Assembly: GCF_018139145.2 (NCBI RefSeq)
Contig: NC_059487.1
Location: 2,315,792-2,379,791, forward strand
DNA: 64,000 nt
Source of the DNA: Gymnogyps californianus
Lineage: Eukaryota; Chordata; Aves; Accipitriformes; Cathartidae
Reading direction: 5' to 3'
Made by a program: the position numbers and the translations under genes. The notes beneath the pieces were generated by a model. That model worked only from the letters and a program-made list of their open reading frames with translations. It ran no database searches and was not told the DNA's origin. This document shows, in pieces, positions 13,120 through 22,703 of the stretch (the stretch's first letter is position 1; each line of letters begins with the position of its first letter).

Positions 13120-16011
13120 GAATTCTGGCCCTGGTACAGCTGAACAGGAGGAGGCAGGAGCCCCAGGACGTAGGGGTGGCTTGCTGAGATGGGGGTAGCT
13201 CTTTGACTGTCCTTCATGAGAATTTCAGAGGGGATGGGAAGGACTTGGAGAAGAAGAGAAGATATGTTTGAGGGAGGAAATAGTAAGGGATGGATGGGAA
13301 GATTGTCTTTCTGTGGACTGGAACCCAGGGAGATGGTGCATGGTGGTATATGGGGGTATTCAGACAAAAGAGACCACTGCAGTGCTATCCTCAAAAGGGA
13401 GAGAGAGCTGGAGTGCCATTAAGGTATAAATAAAAGAACAGGCAGAATAATTACTGGTGGCATCCAAATGGGAAACTGAGGCAAATCTGTTATGCATCAT
13501 CAAAGGGTGCTGCCAGTGGAGGTCTACTTCGCAGTTGCTTAAATAGTACAAATAACAGACAAGTGTTCTGGCCGTAGCAGTGCTCCAGCTGTGCCCAGCT
13601 TGACTCTGTTCAGAGCTGACAGTGGTACAGCTGCAGCATGGGGAATTTGTCTCTGTGCCATACCCTGCAAGCATTCGAAGGGTCCTGTGGTTGGTCTCCT
13701 CCGTGGACCAGCACAACAGATGCTGAGGTTTGGACTTTCTCGAGCAAGAAGCAGTTCTGACCAGCTGGTGTGACTTGCAGTGTGTGCGGAGCCGCAGATG
13801 GTGTACGTGGTACATAGCTTAGCAAGAGCAACAGAGCCAGGAGGACTCCAGACAGCAGACACAGCCCTTCGTGCCCCTTGTTTTGTACACAGTGTAAAAA
13901 TCAGTCAAAACAGGAATGATTTATGTACAGAGCTAGGTTGGACCCTCCTCCAAGATCCAGTGTGGAATATTTAAGTCTGCCATTTTCCTCCAGTTGAAGA
14001 ATCATACTGGGAAACAACAAGTCTGAGCTAAATCAGCAGTGGATTTTGGGTCAGGTACTGTAACTGATGTACTGTCTTTCTGCTACATGCAGACTGTCCC
14101 TGATGCTTTCTTAATCCTTCCTCAATAGGTGCAACACCAGCATAGATGCAACATGTTGTCAGTGGCCACGCAAAACTCATGCGAAGGTGGCTGGCGGGTA
14201 GTAGGTCAAAATGGCATGGCCACGGCGATATCTCGCCTCTGTGATATCGGTGAGACCTGGAAGGCTGATTCTCTTTGCCTCACTCCTGTTTCTCCATTCC
14301 CCTAAGAGCTTTTTGTTTAGAAATTCAGCAAACAGCAAACACAGCCCAATTTGCCCAGTTGACTAGGAAACGGATATTCCCAGAGCCTGCTCTCAAATAA
14401 ATGACCTACTAAAAATAGCTATGGTTAAGAGCAGGTGAACAGTACTGTTGCAAAACCTGCCTAGCTGTTTTAGTAACTGCGGCTTGCTGATCTTGGAGGC
14501 CAAAGTATTTGGGTATGTTACCTCTGTTGGAGAGCAGTGAGAGACAGGTATGGTGTTGACTTCCAAACTTAGGGCCTGCTGCTCTTTAGCTTTTATTTGG
14601 ATACACGGTTAACCCTCTTTGCAACTATGCTACCCTCTCTCACAGCTCAGCAGGCCAAGCAGGGGTCTCAGTGATCCGATGGGAGCTCTGAAAGGAGCTC
14701 TGAATTGTCTGTGCTGTATCCAGCAGCACAGGAGATCTGTTAGACTGGGGGAAGGGGGCAGCATTTTGAGGTGTTCCCATTGCTTTAGTGTTCATAATTC
14801 TGGGCTTTGCTGGCAACTGACAAGATAAAGCTGGAGTCTGGTAGAAAAAGGGGAGTCTTGACTTGAAAACTTGGGCAACTGGATTTGTTTGGCTTTTTCC
14901 TATCAAGTTCTGCAACTGAAATGGCTTCTGTTGTGTCACCAGAAAAAAATGTTTCTCTAGATGGGCGTTCTTGTGCTTTTAGGAATGGAAACTTCTGTGG
15001 CTGCCTCTGACTGTTCAAAAGAAGCAAACCTGCAGACAGATCTTTCTTGATTCTTTTTTCATGGCTCTGCTCAGCACTTTATCCTTCATCTCTTGATAGC
15101 AGATGTACAGAGGAAAGGTCAGGAAATGCTGCGCTTGAATCCTTCCCCGGCCACCATCTCGCTCTCTTTTGCTCTCCATGGGTGATGTGCTTATGTATGT
15201 GATGGGACAGATGTCACTTCATGACTAGCCCTTGCACTGATCTCCTCTGAAGAAGTTATGCCTGATCTGAGTGTGATGTATGCAACAGAAGAATAATACT
15301 GTGATTTCTTTGCATTTTAGAGAACTCATAGCATGTCCAGGACTTATCTTCTTTCAGCAATTGTGTTTGTTGAGGTCTGCTGTAGGTGCTGAGATAATTC
15401 TGACTAGCTCCTTGGATGTATTCCCACTTTACATTGGCTCCTTTATGCACTGTCTCCTACTCAGGATGTCTCCTGGCATCTCTGTTCCCCTCATTTGCAG
15501 TCATGGGAAGATGCTATGAGGGTGTCTGTGAAAATGCCTGGATGTCAATAAGCTGCCATGGTGATGGAGTACAGAACTAGCTCGGGTGTGCGCAGCAAAT
15601 AAACAGTGCTCGTGGAGGCTCTGCAGAGCAGATCAGTCACCTATCTCCTCTGCCGTGCCTGACATCTGTCCTGGGTTTTCAATCCAGCCCTCTTCTAAAT
15701 GACTTGCAGGCCACCACAGAATGATAACTGCTTTAAAAAAAAAAAAAAAAAAAGGCAAGCAGAGTAGAAAGCCCTCTGTACGTCCCATTTTAGACTTCTT
15801 TTTTCTTAAAAACAAACTAGATAGCAATACTGAAATCAAATGCTTATTAATGGAAGTGCACAGAGTACAATGTAACTAAGCAAATCTGAAGGGCTGACTT
15901 TCTCACAGAGTGCTGGTCACGAATAATTTGCTTAATGGTTGTATCTAAAGGATCTGCCCTGGGATAAGGATGCAACTTTAAAAGGTGACTCACAAATTAA
16001 TATAACCAATG
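13120..16011. other. Noncoding unique sequence, no gene recognised
   Basis: Short open frames overlap on both strands around 13360-13860, none with a recognisable domain. A GGGAAACTGAGGCAAA word at about 13469 recalls MIR but the flanks do not support it. Small inverted repeats occur at 14224-14249 (around GATATC) and at 14709-14731 (CTGTGCTG / CAGCACAG). A run of 19 A lies at 15735-15753. Confidence 0.5.
15735..15753 (+). repeat. Poly-A tract, 19 A
   Basis: An uninterrupted run of 19 A preceded by CTTT. No processed-gene body or target-site duplication was recognised next to it, so I treat it as a simple homopolymer and not as a retroposon tail. Confidence 0.85.
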
Positions 16012-16860
16012 AAGGAACATAAGAATTGCCAGGCTGGATCAGACCCTTCTTGCTTAGATTTATATTGTGATTTAAAATCAAAAGTAGCTGCTTCAGAGCA
16101 AAGTATGAGAACTTAATGGAAGCAGGTATGGAAGAACTTGCCCAGACATTATATCTTCCCTATCTTTAATGATTAACAATTAGTTTCAGGCCTGATGAAC
16201 AAAGTTGAATACCCCTTCCACAATACTGTTGTTGTAATTGATACTTCTGAGTATTCTCTATTAAGGTAAACGTTAAGACTGCTTTCAAATCTTAAGGTTT
16301 CTCCTGTCTTGGTGAATGGTGATTATGCTCAGACTCACTTGGGACAAGATATGGAGACAGAGTCTCTGGGTTCCTTTTGCATGCTTTAGCATTCCCACCT
16401 TTGACTTCCTGGACTGTTTTCTTTTGTGGATATTAATCAGCAGAACTCCTTAATTTTCCTAGTAGACGGCACCCACCCATTCCTTACTTTAAATAAAAAT
16501 ATTTCCAATGAAATTATTTGTGTCTGTTTTTGAGCAACAATCCTGTTCTTTTTAGTTTACCTTCATGAGCGTTTTCTAGGTCTTTTATTGTTCTCTGAAT
16601 TCTTGCCATCTCTGCTGTCCCTGTTTTGAGCCATGATGACCACTACAGTTGTAGTATTCAATTAGACATCTGTGTGTCCAAAGACATGGTAGCTTCCTTG
16701 AGAGAGTCAACTGATTTTGCTGTCTGGTCTATTCTTCTCTGACTCCTGAAGATCTCAACCTCCTTCCTCTGCTCTGGGGCATTCTCATTATTTCATTTTC
16801 TCCTATATAATCTGTCTTTATTCTACGTACTGAAAAGTCTTTCGTTTCCCTTACTTCAGA
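16012..16860 (-). mobile_element. Ancient CR1 LINE remnant, inverted and decayed
   Basis: The left end reads AAGGAACATAAGAATTGCC followed by a 'CTGGATCAGACC' section, the typical start of inverted old CR1 copies in reptile and bird genomes. From about 16570 the text again follows the expected order: a 'TTGTTCTCTGAATTCTTGCC' section, a 'TGATGACCACTAC' section, 'GTAGTATTCAA' and then 'GAAGATCTC' near 16750. This corresponds to the reverse strand of the CR1 reverse-transcriptase 3' region. The middle is much more diverged. No open frame survives, so the copy is dead. Identification rests on memory of the consensus. Confidence 0.6.
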
Positions 16861-19510
16861 AACTGAATTAGAGAATCTGCAATACTGTTCTCTCATGGTG
16901 AAGCTGAGCTACATGGAAGCACTCAAAGAGGGAACAAGCAAACAAGCGCTGTCAATTGAAGAACTCCCCACCCCTCCATGTGAAACTGCCAGGTGTATCT
17001 GCACAAGAGAAAACACGTGTCCTCAGCCTGGAACAATCTCAGAAAAAGGATGAGAGGAATAAAGGAAAAGAGCACAGAGTGATTCCTGACAAAGCCTGGA
17101 GAAAAGCCGGAGCTCAGTGCTGCGTGGATGGGAGAAGCATTTGTTTAAGTCTGTATTTCATACTCAAACCCCTCTCAGCATGTAGATAGTCACGCTGGAG
17201 AGCGTTCCCTCCTGGGCTGTGCTCGGCACGTGGTGGCTGAAGGAGCATGGCACGAGTGTAGTGGGGCTCACAGGTGCATGCCTTGAGAGCGTCTGATACT
17301 GCTGTCCTGCTTCAGGAGTGAAGGTGGTCTCCGAGTCCCCAGAGCTACCTTTGCTACTCCTTTTGCTGTGAGATTCTGCTCTGGCTCCTTACTGCTGTGC
17401 TTCTGGTTTATGCACCTTATTAAATCAGTCCCTGTTTTCTCTTTTCCCTGAGAAGGCTCCTTGCTCTTCTCATCTCTGGGAATACACTTCCTTTCTTGGA
17501 TTTCATGTAGATTGATTTCTTTCACCATCACAATCCCGTTTCTGCATCGAGCTCTAGTTTCTGTTGATTATCTGGCTGTGAAATAGCAGGAGAGGAGTGG
17601 AAGAGCACCAGCAGCAGGTTCATTTTGAAGCCTGGACCCAACCTGCAGAACTGGAAGATATGAATCATTTAAGTTGTGCTTCATCAGCTTTTTTAAAGTT
17701 TGCTACTTTGAAAGTAGCCTGTTTGAAAGTCAAGGGAAAGAGTTCCAGCCTTTTGCAGAAGGAGTCGGTGAGTCATGATGTTTCCTGTCAAACTCTGTGC
17801 TCTGGAAAGGATCAGGACTTAGCTGCAAAGGTGGGTTTCGGAGGGCACAAGGATGGCTGAGCTTGGAAGGGATGTATTATACCCTCCTCAGGACCAAGCT
17901 TTCACACATGTGCATACACAGTGGTTGTGCAGAACAACTTTGGTCTTTACCTTCTAATGTACCTTTCTCTGACCTATAGCAAGGCCTGCACTCACAGTGG
18001 TTTGCCTTTCCTCTGCCCTGTTAAAACACATGCAAGTCTGTCTGTCATACAAGGAGAAAATGGGAGAGCCAGAAGGATTAAGCACTGTTATTCTGCCATG
18101 CTCAGTCACGTTGAGTAGTGTGAGTTGGTATGGGAAGTTGGCTGGGGATGCTTTTGGAGGAACACGATATTCTCTAGTTGCAGAGTTCCTGTTTGAGACA
18201 TAAGCAAGGCTGTAGAGAATTATGAAGTAGACTTGGGAATTCCACTTTTTTACAGTGCTTTTGTTGCTCAGTTTTGGAATAAAAACTGTCCAGCCATATG
18301 AAAGGAACAATCTGTTTCTGAAGGTCTTTAGAGTGCTAGGACAACTGAGGCGTATTAACATCATGGAATAAAAACATGTGTGCATGGAGGCTGGTTTTGA
18401 CAGATCACTTTGTAGATGGTCTGGGTGGCTAGAAACACTTCTTTGTCCAGCTGTGCTCTCAGCCAACTCTCCAAGGGAGTATTAGGAAAGGATAAGGCAA
18501 GGGTTAAACTCTTCTGAAAATCCTCCCTAACCACTCTTTTAACTGTAGTTCTGCGGAGATGCTGGCATTTTAATTCTGTGGCCCAAAACCTGAGTATTTT
18601 AGACGGAGACAAACAGAATCTATTCTTTGCTTGCCTTACTGACAGCATACGTTTCAAATTGGAGCAGATACAGTACTTTTTTTCAGACACTGTCTGTCAA
18701 ATGTAAGAACATTTTTTGAACCACTTTAGAAAAATCAAAATGTTTAATCTTGAAAAACTTGAAACATAACATCAATCCATCCATCTCCCTTTCTTTTTCT
18801 TACAGGACTCGCTGCTGATGCAGTGGAAGCCCATGTAGGTTTGATTATTCTAAAGCAGCATGTTTGGTGAGAAAATTATTTCTTCCCAAATATTAACCTT
18901 CTTTGCTTTGCTTGCATCTATTGGTGACAAGCTCACACTGACTCATACACTACTGGCTATCCCATTTTCTTCATTGAGATACTTTATTAGACTGATTTAC
19001 TGCCCATAAAAGAAATCTAACAACTTTTAAAGAGGTCATGTGCTGACACCAAACAGCCACGTAATCGTGGTGCCACACCCTGGTTCAATCTTGATTCTGC
19101 TCAGCAGTTTCACGTCTTATCACCTCATCTAGCTCTTGCCTGGTTTTGCCAGAAATGAATTTGGCCCAATCTGGCGACTCCTGAGGCTTCTTCAGTTTCA
19201 TCTTTTTCTTAGGCAAAAGAGGCAAGTCTAAGGCTCCCTCACTGTATGTGTGAGAGTCTAACCCAACTGCATGAAGTCCTCAACCCTCCATTTTAATAGT
19301 TGAGGTCTGTTTACATCTTGTAAACAAGATTTAATATTCTTTTAAAAACAAATCTCTTTAGTGTTGAATATTCATACATCATTAAAATATCAAGTCTCTT
19401 CTTGTTTCCTAAGTTCAAAGCCTTGGACATCCTGAATTTGAGACTCCCACAGAGCTGCTATCATTTGGGAGAGGACAGTTTCCTCCTGAGTTCGACACTT
19501 AGTATTTCAC

Positions 19511-19513
<3 letters not shown>
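16861..19513. other. Noncoding sequence, possible small exon
   Basis: Mostly unique sequence. The minus-strand open frame at 17954-18466 (170 codons) is not recognisable as a protein. A strong acceptor-like tract ends TTTCTTTTTCTTACAG at 18805 and is followed by possible donors at 18835 (GTAGGT) and 18867 (GTGAGA); see the separate observation. Confidence 0.5.

Positions 19514-19542
<29 letters not shown>
19514..19542 (+). repeat. Poly-T tract, 29 T
   Basis: An uninterrupted run of 29 T, the longest homopolymer in the window. On the minus strand it is a 29-A tract. No retroposon body was recognised on either side, and length is likely to vary between individuals and between reads. Confidence 0.9.
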
Positions 19543-19547
<5 letters not shown>

Positions 19548-21489
19548 TGTTCCTGTGTTGGGAAAGAGCAAAGGCAAGTATTTGCTCTCCATTTCCTAGC
19601 TCTCTCAGGTCTCTGATTAACCTGCTGCTCATTCCCTTTCTAAGGTAAATTCATGTTTTTGTTCTCTCTCTGTAGAAGAAAAAAATTCGTTCCCATTACT
19701 GCTCTGTGAATCTCTGCCAAGCCTGTGCTAGCTGTTCTGTGGGGCTTGGTGGACAGCAGGCAGGTCCTGATGAGGTTAAGACGCTGTTCTGCGTAGGAGC
19801 GTTGTACTGCTTAGTAATATTTGCTGTTCATTCCATACACTAAATTCCTGTCGGCCATAGAGTCAAAAATATGAAATGTTAAAATACAACTTGTAATATA
19901 GCATTGGACTCTGTAGAAATAACACATATATAGTATACACCATACAAATGACTGATTTTAAAGCTCTGTCTTAAATATGACTCTCCACTGGGCAGCCACA
20001 TTCAAATTAAAACATTGTCATCCCTAGAGCTTGGCATGGCAGGGCTCTGAGCAGTGGTTGAAAACTATGATGTGGCCCAGATCTTTATAAAATCAGGATT
20101 AAAGAGATAGGGCTGGGATTCTGAAGCATTTGCTTGTTTCAAATCTCAACGTAGTCTCCGCAAATACGTGCCCTTTCTCAAGTGCTCCTGTTGATCTCTT
20201 GCATCCTCCATACAAGGCAAAGTGGTGTGGGGGACATACCACCACATTCAGCAGATGTTGAGGCTTTCTGCTTTGTTAAAATCTGTTAGATTTACACCCG
20301 TTATTATAACATGCAAATTCCTTGGCTAAGAGGAGAAGGAAATGCACATGTCTTTTCTTTTTCATAATCATCTTTGCTAGTCATAGGGCAGTTGGAATAA
20401 TGTGTTCTCTTTCAAATGAAAACAAAGGCATAAAAATAGATCTTCAGAGCCTAGAACAGTGGCAAGAAGATCTTTAAATAAAACCCTTCAGAATACTCTA
20501 TTTTCAAATTTGCTGCTTCAAATAGATTCACCACCTCACCTTCTATCCAGAAGATGCTTTTATCAGATCCAAAACAAAAGGACATTTAATCAGAAAACCT
20601 TTAGTGATGCTTTTCTAACAACTGACTGTAATACCTTAGCCAAAGTCAAACGTCTGTATGTGCATATATTTATACAGTTTTCTTTGCAGTTTTCACCGGG
20701 TGCAGTTGTCTTCATTCCTGGCCCCTGCTGTTAAATTGCTGCTGCATTTCTCTGCAGAGAAGGCTGCACTTTGTTGATATATGAAGTGATTCTAAATAAT
20801 CCGTTGTCCACGGCAGTAACTATTCTTCTTTAGGGAAAGCCCCTTAGGTAGAATGTGAAGCTTAAGAAACAAACCAAACAGTGCCAAACTCACTTGTGGA
20901 TGAAAGAGGAGGAAAATCTCAGGACTGAATTGGTACGATGAAATTAATATGTTTTCTGGGCAATGTCCATCACCTTATTCTCTCACACTGTGGGTGAGGA
21001 TGTGGGTCACCGGAGCAGGCAGAGTGGTTGCTGACCACTTAAGACTAGGTATCCTCATAGTTGTCAGGCAGAAAAGCAAACAGCCTTGGGATGGAGCCTT
21101 CAGGAAGGCAAAACCATCATAGAGTTCACTGCCCAGAAAGCTGGGTACCTGCGCTGCATAAAGCTGCATCCTTGGTTCACCATTAAGCACTCTGGTGACA
21201 CAAATGTATGTCTTGATTCGTGAAAATGAGTTTCTTTCCCTTTTCTCTGTGGCTAATGAATTACCATGGACATGTTAGTACCCGTCCAGTGATGATGCTG
21301 ACTCTTCTCTGTAATTCTTTTCTGCTCAAGGAAAATCCTGGATCTGAGCAATGGAACAGGTCAGAGAAATAAAAGCATTGCCAGGTTGGCAGCTAGAATT
21401 TCACACTCGAGCAGATTGTTGTTGCCATTCCAGCACCTCCAGCAGCAGGCTGGCTTGAGCATGAATGCTGGAGCTCAGCAAATCTAGCT
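19543..21489. other. Noncoding unique sequence, no gene recognised
   Basis: AT-rich unique sequence with only short open frames. Nothing recognisable as exon, RNA gene or repeat. Confidence 0.5.
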
Positions 21490-21560
21490 TTTGGTTTCTG
21501 GCTTTTCTACAAACTCACTGTGTGAATTTTGGCAATTCGTTTAATTTCCCTGAGCATGAT
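21490..21560 (+). repeat. MIR-like (CORE-SINE) relic
   Basis: The sequence reads CTCACTGTGTGAATTTTGGC, then AATTCGTTTAATTTCCCTGAG. This follows the MIR order of 'TAGCTGTGTGACCTTGGGCAA', 'GTTACTTAACCTC' and 'CTGAGCC', with substitutions throughout. The length fits a central MIR fragment. Identified by eye against the remembered consensus. Confidence 0.45.
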
Positions 21561-21620
21561 CCAAAACCCGGGGAAGTCAAGGAGAGTCTTTCCTGGAGCT
21601 TAAATATGCTTTAAATAGGC
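21558..21620 (+). repeat. Ancient dispersed repeat fragment
   Basis: The block GATCCAAAACCC, GGAAGTCAAGGAGAGTCTTT, CC resembles a very common old repeat of turtles, crocodilians and birds that has the pattern GATCCAAAGCCC, then GAAGTCAATGGGAGTCTTTC. I cannot name the family with certainty. It directly abuts the MIR-like relic on its left. Confidence 0.35.
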
Positions 21621-22112
21621 TTTTTAGGTCTGTGTTTCTAGTCTATAAAATGGTAAATGCACTCTCTCTCATATACTGGTTGTAAACTCTGCATGACAGG
21701 GTTTGTTTCTTACTGTTAGCACAACAGAGCCCTGATTTTGGTTGGCATTCTGTAATTCGAAGGTGAACATAACCCGTGACCACCCCACAGACACAGGAAC
21801 TCAGCTGGGTGGCAAGCATCATCCTTCCAAATTTTATGCTGCTCATGTATGGGAAAAAGTAAAGCTGATTCCCACTGTCTGGAAAAACAATTCAGACAAA
21901 ATTAAAAACAACAGGAGAAAGGGGTCAGGCACTTCTGTTCTTTATGGCTATGGTTTGGCTTCCACTCACAGATGCTACCAAGCCATAGGAATGATCATGT
22001 TAATGCAAACATTTCCCTTTACCTGTTTTCTGTATATTTGGTGGAAATAGCAGTGCTAACAGGGCCCTCTTTGTGTTCCCCAGGCCTTGATCTGCACTAT
22101 TTGTTGGGAGAG
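21621..22112. other. Noncoding unique sequence, no gene recognised
   Basis: Unique sequence. TTTGTGTTCCCCAG ending at 22083 resembles a 3' splice site just before the CpG-dense patch. No donor of comparable strength could be assigned with confidence. Confidence 0.45.
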
Positions 22113-22250
22113 CTCGGTTCCTACTGATTTCAGCGGCGCGGCGTCTGGCCCGTGTTCTCGTTGGGACCCCGGGAGCGCAGCCCGGTGGTGTGAAATCGCT
22201 GCCTGCCAGGAGGCCAGGTGGCTGCAACAGCCCAATCCTCCGCCCTGCCA
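22113..22250. promoter_or_regulatory. Small CpG-dense patch
   Basis: About a dozen CpG dinucleotides fall within roughly 130 bp, with a local G+C content far above the neighbouring DNA. The stretch includes AGCGGCGCGGCGTCTGG and CCCCGGGAGCGCAGCCCGG. CpG is otherwise rare in the window. It is too short to meet a usual CpG-island definition, but could be a weak promoter, a methylation-free regulatory site, or a coding or noncoding exon. No TATA or initiator was recognised. Confidence 0.4.
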
Positions 22251-22621
22251 AGCAGTGTTTACTAATTACCAAGCAGATCATGCGTCCTGAATAGAAGGGC
22301 TTGGATGGCTCATGTTTACCCACCACACACAAAAAAAAAAACCACCCGAAGAGGGTTGTAGTTAGTCTGGTTGTAGGGAGTTGCACTGGTAGGGGAAGAA
22401 CAAAGAGATTAGTATGACTTAAACAGAAAGAAGGATTCCTCCAGGCATTCCCTGGTCTGTAAAGGGCTTTTGCTTACATAAGCAGCATGACAGAGCTTAG
22501 CACAGCATCCTTCATGTCAGAGCTGGATTCCTCTTCTGCTCCACGGTGCACGTATCATGTAAAGACAAAGCTGGGACTGTGTTTGCACTGCTGCCTAGGA
22601 ACTGGGCGGAAACTCTTGTGC
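22251..22621. other. Noncoding unique sequence
   Basis: Contains an A-rich run near 22329-22340 and a long pyrimidine tract that begins near 22621 and leads into the exon-like sequence downstream. No gene recognised. Confidence 0.45.
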
Positions 22622-22658
22622 CTCCCTGCTTTCCTCCCTTCCTTTCCATCTTCTGCAG

Positions 22659-22703
22659 GAATCCACAATCAAAAATGTCTTCTCACACCTCCTGCACAGC
22701 CTG
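22659..22703 (+). other. Candidate 45-nt exon (microexon-like)
   Basis: A long pyrimidine tract (from about 22621) ends TTCTGCAG at 22658. Exactly 45 nt later comes a strong donor, CCTG|GTGAGTG. The 45-nt body has no stop in any of the three plus-strand frames. In the frame starting at its first base it would encode 15 residues, ESTIKNVFSHLLHSL. The length is a multiple of three, as for many regulated vertebrate microexons. No family recognised, and three open frames over 45 nt are common by chance; the call rests on the splice sites. Confidence 0.3.

Noticed and set aside
13461..13500. GGGAAACTGAGGCAAA word suggesting another inverted MIR
   Set aside because: Only the short core matches; the following sequence does not keep the MIR order.
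13360..13862. Overlapping minus-strand frames of 151 and 107 codons with a plus-strand frame across the same bases
   Set aside because: Frames open on both strands at once point to local base composition, not coding; translations are not recognisable.
15735..15753. Poly-A tract as the tail of a processed pseudogene
   Set aside because: No gene-like body upstream and no flanking target-site duplication seen; avian CR1 does not leave poly-A tails.
17954..18466. 170-codon minus-strand open frame
   Set aside because: Translation shows no domain or repeat that I recognise; no conserved-looking start or splice context.
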